The notes under the pieces are model-generated. The model searched no databases and had not been told where the DNA came from. It worked only from the letters and a program-made list of their open reading frames with translations. A stretch of DNA of 37,465 nucleotides from Scatosoma sp045654025 (lineage in GTDB: Bacteria; Bacillota; Clostridia; Christensenellales; Borkfalkiaceae): NCBI GenBank assembly GCA_045654025.1, contig JAZOMO010000022.1:1-37465 (forward strand). Reading direction: 5' to 3'. A program made the position numbers and the translations under genes. This document shows positions 9,193 through 15,461 of the stretch, one piece after another; positions within the stretch are counted from its first letter, which is position 1; each line of letters starts with the position of its first letter.

Positions 9193-9293
9193 GCGTTTCA
9201 GCCGTAAAAAAGCAGAAAAAGTTGTAAATTTCAAAAAAATAGCGCAAAATATTTTGGAACATAAGGTAAAAACTGGGCAAAGGGGGAAAGAGC

Positions 9294-9653
9294 GTGGATA
9301 AATGCAAATGGAAAAGTATGGCGTTTGGGGTGGGGATCGGCGGTGCAAACGCTGTGTTTGGGGGCGGTGGAGGGATGCTTGCCGTGCCTGCGTTGCGGTT
9401 GCTTGGCTATCAGCAAAAAGAGGCGCACGCCACCGCAATTGTGGTGATATTACCCGTTTCTGCGCTCTCCTTCTTGTGGTATTTTTTGGGTGGAATATAC
9501 GACGTAAACGTGATGATTCCTACCGCGTTGGGGACGTTGATGGGCGGTGTTTTGGGGGCAAAAATCTTGGGTTTTTTACCGCAAAAAGCGGTGGGATTCG
9601 CCTTTGCATTTTTGCAAGCTTTGGCAGGGGTTTGGATGTTGCTTGCGTCATAA
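9294..9653 (+). CDS. TauE/SafE-type (TSUP) permease, N-terminal half protein
   Basis: 119 residues starting at GTG 9294, preceded by GGGGGAAAG. The protein is almost entirely hydrophobic, with about four membrane segments, and has the glycine-rich phrase GIGGANAVFGGGGGMLAVP typical of the first repeat of sulfite exporter TauE/SafE family proteins, which export or import small organosulfur or sulfite anions. Full-length members are near 250 residues and built of two homologous halves. Here the halves are separate genes: this one and the one starting at 9690, 36 bp downstream. Each has its own start, ribosome site and stop, which argues against a sequencing frameshift. They probably assemble as a heterodimer. 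Substrate unknown. Confidence 0.8.
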   Translation: MDKCKWKSMAFGVGIGGANAVFGGGGGMLAVPALRLLGYQQKEAHATAIVVILPVSALSFLWYFLGGIYDVNVMIPTALGTLMGGVLGAKILGFLPQKAVGFAFAFLQALAGVWMLLAS

Positions 9654-9689
9654 GGATAAGTGTGATGTCATAGGGAGGTTGGGGGTAAA

Positions 9690-10052
9690 ATGTCCTTTTT
9701 CATTTTAATGCTGTTAGGATTTTTAGGTGGGATTCCTGCTGGGATGGGAATGGGCGGTGGAACGATTACCATTCCCCTTTTGCGCTTGGTGGGCGGCATC
9801 GAGCAGAAGGTTGCGCAGTCGGCAAATCTCTTCTCTTTTTTGTGGATGAGCCTGCCAGCCTTGTCGGCGCACAAAAAGAACGGCTTGCTAGTCTGGGAGG
9901 GGGTGGTTGCTTGCGCGTTGCCTGCCGTCATCGTTTCCCTGCCAGGGGTGTTTTTGGCGACATATCTGCCGTCGAAGATTTTAGGTAAAACGTTTGGATT
10001 GTTTTTAATCAGTTTAGCGATTTTTACGGTAACCAAAACAATAAAATCCTAA
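9690..10052 (+). CDS. TauE/SafE-type (TSUP) permease, C-terminal half protein
   Basis: 120 residues with about four membrane helices and the repeat signature GIPAGMGMGGGTITIPLL, the counterpart of GGANAVFGGGGGMLAVP in the preceding gene. The start ATG 9690 has GGGAGG upstream at 9672-9677. Together the two genes make the equivalent of one full TSUP transporter. The last codons (T-K-T-I-K-S-stop) lie inside the left terminal repeat of the MITE-like element that begins at 10031, so the present C-terminus and stop codon were supplied by that insertion. The lost native end is probably short, because the last helix is complete. Confidence 0.8.
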   Translation: MSFFILMLLGFLGGIPAGMGMGGGTITIPLLRLVGGIEQKVAQSANLFSFLWMSLPALSAHKKNGLLVWEGVVACALPAVIVSLPGVFLATYLPSKILGKTFGLFLISLAIFTVTKTIKS

Positions 10053-10306
10053 TCAGCCCAAAAGGCGTCTTTTGAATGCTTTATGGCTTGTCGTCATCAT
10101 AATACGTTGGTATAATTTCTTCCTTCGCGCCAAAAATTATTTCAAAATCCTTCCTTTTGGGTGCGAAGCAATTTTATAGCGAGAAAATTTTGTTCTTCTA
10201 CAAGGCGAAATCCGCAGGTAAACCTGATGGTTTATCAAGGGTTTCAACGAAGTAGAAGGCAAAATTTACCGCTAAAAATCTTGGTTCGGATTATATTGTT
10301 TTGGTT
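10031..10306 (+). repeat. MITE-like repeat A, copy 1 (276 bp)
   Basis: Bounded by imperfect terminal inverted repeats (left AACCAAAACAATAAAATCC, right the complement with one or two changes). It matches copies at 22639-22878 and 30264-30539 along the whole length. TA flanks both outer ACC/GGT ends, consistent with a TA target duplication, although TA is also its own complement. Inside are a TTGTCG-17-TATAAT promoter (10088-10116), a 13-bp hairpin (10123-10135 with 10155-10168) and a second imperfect hairpin joining roughly 10178-10201 with 10252-10273. No coding capacity is conserved. The left end overlaps the 3' end of the second permease gene. Confidence 0.85.
10088..10116 (+). promoter_or_regulatory. 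Internal promoter of repeat A, copy 1
   Basis: TTGTCG (10088-10093), 17 bp, TATAAT (10111-10116). The same boxes and spacing are present in the other two copies. It would transcribe the right-hand 180 nt or so of the element, including both hairpins. Confidence 0.6.
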
Positions 10307-10332
10307 AGAAAGAACCTGCAAGCAAAAAACGC

Positions 10333-10361
10333 TTGAAAAAGACGAAAAAGCGTGGTATACT
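10333..10361 (+). promoter_or_regulatory. Promoter of the HAD phosphatase gene
   Basis: TTGAAA (10333-10338), 17 bp, TATACT (10356-10361), just outside the right end of repeat A copy 1. The leader is about 15 nt with GAGAGGTG as ribosome site. Confidence 0.8.
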
Positions 10362-10382
10362 AAACGGCGAGAGGTGTATTTC

Positions 10383-11048
10383 ATGAAGAATTATCGCTGT
10401 ATTTTATGGGATTTAGACGGAACGCTGACCCTTTCCCACCCCGGGATTTACAACTGTATGCGATATGCGCTAGAAAAGCTGGGCAAGCCTGCGCCGACCG
10501 AACGGCAATTGCGGTTATGCGTGGGTCCGCCTTTAGACTGGAGCTTGGAAACGCTGTTTGGCGCGTCCAAGGAGGAGGCGCAAAGAGGCGTTGCCTATTA
10601 TCGGGAACGCTACGATGTAGCGGGTTGGGCGGAAAACGAGCCGATAGAGGGGGCTTTGGAGTGTTTAAAACAGCTGAAAGCGGCGGGCTATGAGATGGCT
10701 TTGGCGACCTCAAAGCCGATACATTACGCCTTAAAAATCTTGGAAAAATTCGGGTTTTCCCCCTATTTGACGACGGAATACGAGCCCATGATTCCCGGCT
10801 ACGAACCCAAGAAAACGGACATGATTATTAAGGGGATGGGTTTGCTGAATGCGAAAAAAGAGGAATGTCTGCTCATCGGCGATAGAAAGTACGACATCGT
10901 CGGCGCGAGAGAGGTGGGCGTGGACGTTGCAGGGCTGGACGTCGGCTATGCCGAGGCGGGGGAATTCGAGGAGTTTCCTCCCGACTATCGCTTCAGCGAT
11001 TTTGCCGAGTTGACGGCGGCGCTGTTGGCGCTAAAAGCGAAAAAGTGA
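10383..11048 (+). CDS. HAD-superfamily hydrolase, phosphoglycolate phosphatase-like
   Basis: 221 residues, subfamily IA size. HAD motif I is DLDGTL with nucleophile D10 and general acid D12; motif II is ATSKP around residues 115-119; the conserved Lys and motif IV GDRKYD, with the metal-binding acids, follow near residue 163. The helical cap sits between motifs I and II (about residues 20-95). These enzymes dephosphorylate small phosphoesters such as phosphoglycolate or nucleotides; the substrate cannot be named. An in-frame extension back to a GTG at 10161 exists, but it only reads through repeat A and is not credible; ATG 10383 has a good ribosome site. The gene is monocistronic between its own promoter and the terminator at 11055. 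Confidence 0.9.
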   Translation: MKNYRCILWDLDGTLTLSHPGIYNCMRYALEKLGKPAPTERQLRLCVGPPLDWSLETLFGASKEEAQRGVAYYRERYDVAGWAENEPIEGALECLKQLKAAGYEMALATSKPIHYALKILEKFGFSPYLTTEYEPMIPGYEPKKTDMIIKGMGLLNAKKEECLLIGDRKYDIVGAREVGVDVAGLDVGYAEAGEFEEFPPDYRFSDFAELTAALLALKAKK

Positions 11049-11054
11049 GAGAGT

Positions 11055-11082
11055 AAACGCAGGGCGACCACCCTGCGTTTTT
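11055..11082 (+). terminator. Intrinsic terminator after the HAD gene
   Basis: A 10-bp perfect stem AAACGCAGGG/CCCTGCGTTT with a 6-nt loop, ending in T5. The remaining 11083-11226 is AT-rich with no gene or repeat that I can see. Confidence 0.9.
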
Positions 11083-11226
11083 GAATTGCTTAGAGGTGAC
11101 GCGGGAAAAAGAAGGGCTTTTCTGACGAAAAGCGGTTTTTAGTACGAAAAATCTACAAAAAAGGGCGTGAAATTGTCGACATTAAAAAAAATTATTCGAT
11201 TTTAGGAAAAATTTTTCAAAAGGGTA

Positions 11227-11255
11227 TGGACAAAACGGATTTTATGTGGTACACT
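11227..11255 (+). promoter_or_regulatory. Promoter and structured leader of the ppx-like gene
   Basis: TGGACA (11227-11232), 17 bp, TACACT (11250-11255). The leader of about 90 nt holds three small hairpins in a row: CAATT/AATTG, TTGTCT/AGACAA and ACCGAC/GTCGGT. I do not recognise a known riboswitch in it. Confidence 0.65.
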
Positions 11256-11353
11256 ATGGGAAACAATTATGGGAAATTGTGGTTTGTCTTATAGACAAGA
11301 AGCACCGACGGCGGTCGGTATAAATTAGGACAAAAGTAAGAGGTAGAAAAACA

Positions 11354-12865
11354 GTGGAAAAAATCGGCATTATTGATTTAGGCTCGAACACCGCAAGGCT
11401 CGTTATCGTGGATATGTTTGCAGACGGACACTATATGGTTGTGGACGAGCTGAAAGAAAGCGTGCGCCTTGGGCAGGATATGGAGCGCGACGGTTTCTTA
11501 AAGCCGCAACGCGTAGCGGAAACGATACGCACCTTAAAAATGTTTAAACGGCTTTGTGATGCCAGCAAAGTAGATAAGATTATCGCGGTAGGTACGGCGG
11601 CGGTCAGAAGGGCGAAAAACCAACGCTCTTTCCTTGATGAAATTCAGGCGACCTGCAACCTGCGTATTCGCGTGTTGTCCGAAGAGGAAGAGGCAACCCT
11701 TGTATATCGCGGGGTTATCAACTCGATGGACATTCCTAGGGGCTTGATTTTGGAAATCGGCGGCGGTAGCACGAAGATTGTGTACTATAACCGCAGAAAT
11801 ATGCTCAACTATGCAACGTTGCCCTTTGGCGCGGTGACCTTGACCGACCTGTTTGCGGCGGACGAAGACCCGATGGTGGCAACTCAGCACGTTGAGGAGT
11901 TTTTTACCGAGCAGTTAAAGCAGTTGCCTTGGCTGAAGGAAGTCGATCCCGAAACGCAGATGATCGGCGTAGGCGGCTCGTTTAGAAATCTGTTCAAGAT
12001 ACGAAAGCTGATTAAGAAGTATCCTTTTGATACTTTGCATAACTACAATATCGCCGTAGAGGACTTTGAAAACACCTATACGACCATTCGTTCTTTGGAC
12101 GTGGACAAGCGTAAGAAGATGAAGGGCTTATCTCCTGCAAGGGCGGACATTATGCCTGCGGCAATGGCGATTATCAAGTCGTTTACCTCGTATATGGGTA
12201 TAGAAAACTTTACCATCGGCGCTTGTGGATTGCGTGAAGGGCTGATGATTAACCACGCGATGCCCATCACGCAGGAAAAACCCATTTCCGACGTGTTAGG
12301 GTACAGCCTTTCTACGCTGATTAAGCATTACGGTTGCGACGAAAAGCATATCGAAAACACGGTATCGTTGTCCGTACAGCTGTTTAGACAGCTGCGCGTA
12401 TTGCACAAATTCCCTCGTCAGTATCTGAAGGTGTTGAAGATTGCGGCAAGCCTGCACGATTGTGGCGGCAAAATGCGCTACTACAACCACCAGAAGAACA
12501 GCTGGTTTATCATTTTGAATTCCGCAATTTATGGCGCGACGCATCGCGAAATCGTACTGGCGGCGTTTGTAGCTGGTTGCCAAAAACGTGATGACGTGAA
12601 CATGGTTGAATGGCAAAAGTACAAGGATATCGTACTGGAAGAGGACCTGGATGCTGTGAAGAAGCTGGGTGTGCTGTTGCGTATCGCTGCGGCCCTTGAC
12701 AGAAGCAGAGCAGGCTTGGTGAGCGGTATCAACTGCGACGTTTTAGGCGATTCCGTCATCATGAAAACGGAAGTTTCCGGGGATGCGACCTTGGAGCTTC
12801 GTGAAGCGGAAGGCGTGAACAATGAATTCAAAAAGGCGTTCCGAAAAAATCTTGAAATTCTGTAA
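11354..12865 (+). CDS. ppx: Ppx/GppA-family phosphatase with C-terminal HD domain
   Basis: 503 residues, the usual size of the long Ppx/GppA form. The ASKHA actin-like fold is shown by the phosphate-1 loop IIDLGSNTARLV (D8), VGTAAVRRAKN, and the phosphate-2 loop EIGGGSTKIV. The C-terminal third is HD-like, with SLHDCGG at H368-D369. Family members hydrolyse polyphosphate processively or convert pppGpp to ppGpp; sequence alone does not separate these. The start is GTG 11354 with AAGAGG at 11337-11342; no better ATG lies upstream. A strong terminator follows and Maf comes next. Confidence 0.9.
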   Translation: MEKIGIIDLGSNTARLVIVDMFADGHYMVVDELKESVRLGQDMERDGFLKPQRVAETIRTLKMFKRLCDASKVDKIIAVGTAAVRRAKNQRSFLDEIQATCNLRIRVLSEEEEATLVYRGVINSMDIPRGLILEIGGGSTKIVYYNRRNMLNYATLPFGAVTLTDLFAADEDPMVATQHVEEFFTEQLKQLPWLKEVDPETQMIGVGGSFRNLFKIRKLIKKYPFDTLHNYNIAVEDFENTYTTIRSLDVDKRKKMKGLSPARADIMPAAMAIIKSFTSYMGIENFTIGACGLREGLMINHAMPITQEKPISDVLGYSLSTLIKHYGCDEKHIENTVSLSVQLFRQLRVLHKFPRQYLKVLKIAASLHDCGGKMRYYNHQKNSWFIILNSAIYGATHREIVLAAFVAGCQKRDDVNMVEWQKYKDIVLEEDLDAVKKLGVLLRIAAALDRSRAGLVSGINCDVLGDSVIMKTEVSGDATLELREAEGVNNEFKKAFRKNLEIL

Positions 12866-12869
12866 AGGA

Positions 12870-12900
12870 AAAACCGCCTTCGAAAGAGGGCGGTTTTCTT
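12870..12900 (+). terminator. Intrinsic terminator after ppx, GAAA tetraloop
   Basis: The stem AAAACCGCC extended by TTC pairs with GAG-GGCGGTTTT and is capped by a GAAA tetraloop, followed by a T-rich tail. It lies between ppx and maf, so maf is probably expressed by read-through or from an unseen promoter. Confidence 0.92.
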
Positions 12901-12911
12901 AAGGTATAACA

Positions 12912-13487
12912 ATGGAGTGGATTTTAGCAAGCGCTTCGCCTCGTCGGCGGGAGCTTTTAAAAGAGTATATTCCCGTGTTTGCAGTAATCCCTGCAAAAGG
13001 GGAGGAAAAAGCGGCGGTGGGACTGACCCCTCGGCGGCTCGTCTGTGCTTTAGCGCGGCAAAAAGCTGAAGAGGTGGCGGCGCTTCCCGAGGCGCAGGGC
13101 AAGGCGGTTATCGGCAGTGATACCGTGGTGGCGTACGCAGGAGAGGTGCTTGGAAAGCCCAAGGATGAGACGGATGCAAGGCGAATGCTGACGATGCTTT
13201 CGGGACAAGTGCACCAAGTGTACACGGGTGTTTGTGTGGTTTTGCCGAGTGGCGAGCGTATCGTCGATGCGGATTGTACGGACGTCGAATTTGTCCGTCT
13301 TTCCGACGAGGAGATAGACGCGTATATTGCTACCGGTTCGCCGATGGATAAAGCCGGGGCGTACGGAATTCAGGACGGCGGCCTTGTAAAGGGGATTGTC
13401 GGCAGTTATTCCAACGTCGTCGGGTTTCCTTGCAAACTCTTTGAAAAGATACTAAAAAGGATAGGCTCTGTCACATCATCTGGTTGA
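12912..13487 (+). CDS. maf: Maf-family nucleoside triphosphate pyrophosphatase
   Basis: 191 residues. Maf proteins hydrolyse non-canonical or excess NTPs (dTTP/UTP or modified nucleotides) to NMP and pyrophosphate and are linked to septum control. Signatures: ASASPRRRELL at residues 6-16, GSDTVV, GKPKD, DKAGAYGIQ and YSNVVGFP. ATG 12912 has AAGG seven bases upstream. The C-terminus is altered: the MITE at 13464 entered after the ...ILKRI codons and supplies G-S-V-T-S-S-G and the stop. In the duplicated target on the far side the sequence continues as one Lys codon and TAA, so the ancestral protein ended ILKRIK. The catalytic part is intact and probably active. Confidence 0.93.
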   Translation: MEWILASASPRRRELLKEYIPVFAVIPAKGEEKAAVGLTPRRLVCALARQKAEEVAALPEAQGKAVIGSDTVVAYAGEVLGKPKDETDARRMLTMLSGQVHQVYTGVCVVLPSGERIVDADCTDVEFVRLSDEEIDAYIATGSPMDKAGAYGIQDGGLVKGIVGSYSNVVGFPCKLFEKILKRIGSVTSSG

Positions 13488-13646
13488 TTTTTAACGGAAA
13501 AATAATTGCGAAATACTTCGTGTTTTGCTCGGTTACAGACCGCTGGGGGTATGCGCCCTCACAAAACACTGGTCTTTCTTATATTTTTCTCGTTAACCCA
13601 ACAAAAAGAGTTTTGTTATAAATCAACCATTCTCTGTGACACAGCC
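13464..13646. mobile_element. MITE B, 183 bp, with 8-bp target site duplication
   Basis: Ends are imperfect inverted repeats of about 27 bp (left GGCTCTGTCACATCATCTGG..., right complement GGCTGTGTCACAGAGAATGG...). It is flanked on both sides by the direct repeat AAAGGATA (13456-13463 and 13647-13654). The interior has no ORF and holds an AACAAAA/TTTTGTT hairpin and an AGACC...GGTCT pairing. GG-starting ends with an 8-bp duplication are compatible with ISL3-, IS1595- or IS6-type transposases acting in trans; none is in the window. It is unrelated to repeat A. Confidence 0.88.
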
Positions 13647-13700
13647 AAAGGATAAAATAACCATACCATGTACGCGTTGAGCGGTGGGAGAGTGTAGTAT

Positions 13701-14708
13701 ATGATTAAATTAGCGATTGATTTAGGGTCGTCCGTAACGAAGATTTACCGTGCGGACGCCAACAATGGCATAGCTTTATTCGAGCCTTCTTGCGTAGCCA
13801 TTACGGGGGAAGAGGAAGCGGTGTGCGCCATCGGGAAAGAGGCGAAAAAGCTGCTAGGGAAAACGACGGGTGATACGCATATCGTCTACCCTATCTACGA
13901 GGGTGTTATCGTCCATAAAGAGCTTGCCGTGAAGATGTTAAAGGAATTTATTACCCGTGCGGAGCTGTTGCCGTACGTGCGTCGCAGTGAAACGGTCTTT
14001 TCTGTTCCGTGCGGTATCAGCGACGAACAGCTTGCTGATTATCAGACGCTGGCGAAAGAGTGTGGTTTCAAAAAAGCGCACTTTATCGAGGTGCCCTACC
14101 TTGCGGTATACGGCAGTGGTATCGTACTTTCCGACGAATATCCCGTGTTTACCATTGATATGGGGGCGGGGGTTACGAATATAGCAGTGGTGTCTTCAAA
14201 CGGTATGAATGCAGGCATCTCTATCAACGTCGGGGGAAACGCTATGGATTTATCCATAGCGGATTGCGTAGCGGAGGTGAAGGGCTTAAATATCGGCACG
14301 CTCACCTCGGAGAGGATTAAAAACGAAATAGGCTCTTTGAGTGAAAACGCAAGGGGGACGACGATTGCGGAAGGAAGCTCCGTCCAAACCTATATGCCTG
14401 CCTCCGCGTCTGTGCACGCGCAGGAAATCGTGGGCAGTATACGCATGTATATTGATAAGGTAATCGAATACGCGCAGCTGGTACTCAATCAACTTCCTGC
14501 CGAGGTGGCGGCAGACGTGCATCGCGGCGGTGTGTTGCTGACGGGTGGTATTATGAGGTTGCCGTATCTGCGGGAATATATCGAAATGCAATTGCAGATG
14601 CCTGCAACGGTGGCAGATGCCCCCCATTTTGCGGTGGCGCGCGGCGGCGGCGTTGTCTTGAGAGAAAAGAAATTGTTGTCGAAGATTGAATTGTCGACTG
14701 AGAATTGA
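13701..14708 (+). CDS. mreB: MreB/Mbl-like bacterial actin
   Basis: 335 residues, normal length for MreB. It contains the actin-fold phosphate-1 motif DLGSSVTKIY at residues 7-16, phosphate-2 DMGAGVTNIAVV at about 153-164, and the adenosine motif LTGGIMRLPYL near residue 280. MreB paralogues polymerise under the membrane and guide cell-wall synthesis in rod-shaped cells. No mreC or mreD follows, so this is probably an orphan Mbl/MreBH-type paralogue rather than the main mre operon. The ribosome site GGGAG is about 11 bases before ATG. No strong promoter is visible; MITE B separates it from maf and may have displaced the upstream signals. The gene ends at the UUCG-capped terminator. Confidence 0.9.
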   Translation: MIKLAIDLGSSVTKIYRADANNGIALFEPSCVAITGEEEAVCAIGKEAKKLLGKTTGDTHIVYPIYEGVIVHKELAVKMLKEFITRAELLPYVRRSETVFSVPCGISDEQLADYQTLAKECGFKKAHFIEVPYLAVYGSGIVLSDEYPVFTIDMGAGVTNIAVVSSNGMNAGISINVGGNAMDLSIADCVAEVKGLNIGTLTSERIKNEIGSLSENARGTTIAEGSSVQTYMPASASVHAQEIVGSIRMYIDKVIEYAQLVLNQLPAEVAADVHRGGVLLTGGIMRLPYLREYIEMQLQMPATVADAPHFAVARGGGVVLREKKLLSKIELSTEN

Positions 14709-14728
14709 AAGTAAATATTCTAAAAAAT

Positions 14729-14758
14729 GCCTTCTCTTCGGAGAGGGCTCTTTTTTTT
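14729..14758 (+). terminator. Intrinsic terminator after mreB, UUCG tetraloop
   Basis: Stem GCCTTCTC/GAGAGGGC (one G-U pair) capped by TTCG, followed by TCTTTTTTTT. Confidence 0.93.
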
Positions 14759-14789
14759 GCAAAAAATCGAAAAAATTTTTAAAAACCCC

Positions 14790-14817
14790 TTGACAAACGC
14801 AAAAAACCTGCTATAAT
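14790..14817 (+). promoter_or_regulatory. Promoter of the large structured RNA
   Basis: Perfect consensus boxes TTGACA (14790-14795) and TATAAT (14812-14817) with a 16-bp spacer. Predicted start is about 14824, at the first stem of the RNA. It is one of the strongest promoters in the window. Confidence 0.9.
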
Positions 14818-14823
14818 AAAGGT

Positions 14824-15443
14824 GAAAAGGAAAGAAACTAACAAAAAATGTTAGAAACTTTCACAAATAAAAAGTTGAGGAAAACCCGATGAACTAATCG
14901 TTGTAGCCGTCAGGGGACGGCAAAAAGACCGCCGGGACGCGGCCGAAAAATAAAAAAAGGAGGGTATGAAAAGCGATGATTCCTTCCCACGATGAGGCGA
15001 AAGCCTAAAAGTTGCTAATCACCAAAACTGAAAAGAAATACTCGGAGAGCGTATCCGCAAGAACGATATCGGCGGAAAATACGAAAAGAGGAGGATACGA
15101 GCATGATTCGCATGACTTCTACACAAAAAACCGAGCAAGGTGAGGATACTCCGAAGGGCTAACAACACCACCGACGGGAAGTCGGAGGAAGAAATAAAAA
15201 AGGAGGTATCTTACCGATGATCTATATCCTGCAAATAGGGTATCAGAGCATGAAAAGTTAAGTGAGGTACAGACCAATGAACGAAATGTATGAGGGCGTT
15301 TATTAAAAAGGAAGTAACCTAAAAGAAAAAGGCAAGTGCCAAAGAGCGACCACCCATCGCAAAAAAGGTGAAAACAAAAGTGAGAACGCTCACAACTGAA
15401 TAGAAAAAGATAACCCCTGCCACGTGGCAGGGGTTTGTTTTTT
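14824..15443 (+). ncRNA. Large (about 620 nt) structured RNA, ROOL/OLE-like in size and style; family not assigned
   Basis: The stretch between mreB and the convergent gene at 15462 has no long ORF but has a consensus promoter and a strong terminator. Many local helices are separated by A-rich linkers. A 5' stem-loop closes GTGAAA with TTTCAC around CTAAC/GTTAG (about 14822-14864). Others include GCCGTC-AGGG-GACGGC (about 14909-14924), AGGC-GAAA-GCCT (about 14995-15006, GNRA loop), CCGAC/GTCGG (about 15171-15185), ATATCCT/AGGGTAT near 15224-15243 and GTGAG-AACG-CTCAC (about 15379-15392). Three purine-strand hairpins with ATGAT in the loop recur at 14959, 15088 and 15201. Length, promoter/terminator framing and helix density fit ornate large RNAs such as ROOL (about 580 nt) or OLE (about 610 nt). 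I cannot align it to either from memory, so the family is open. A micro-ORF array is the alternative. Confidence 0.75.
15412..15443. terminator. Terminator of the large RNA, probably bidirectional
   Basis: A perfect 24-nt palindrome from 15412 to 15435 (AACCCCTGCCAC and its complement) is followed by TTGTTTTTT. On the minus strand it is followed by ATCTTTTTCT, so it can also end the gene at 15462-16283. Confidence 0.92.
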
Positions 15444-15461
15444 GAGGCTTGTGGTGCCGAA

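Noticed and set aside
10161..10382. GTG-initiated extension of the HAD gene through repeat A, and a similar peptide in copy 3 at 30394
   Set aside because: Copies 1 and 3 differ mostly by amino-acid-changing substitutions and copy 2 lacks both the start and a 34-bp block, so the frame is not conserved; HAD has a good start at 10383.
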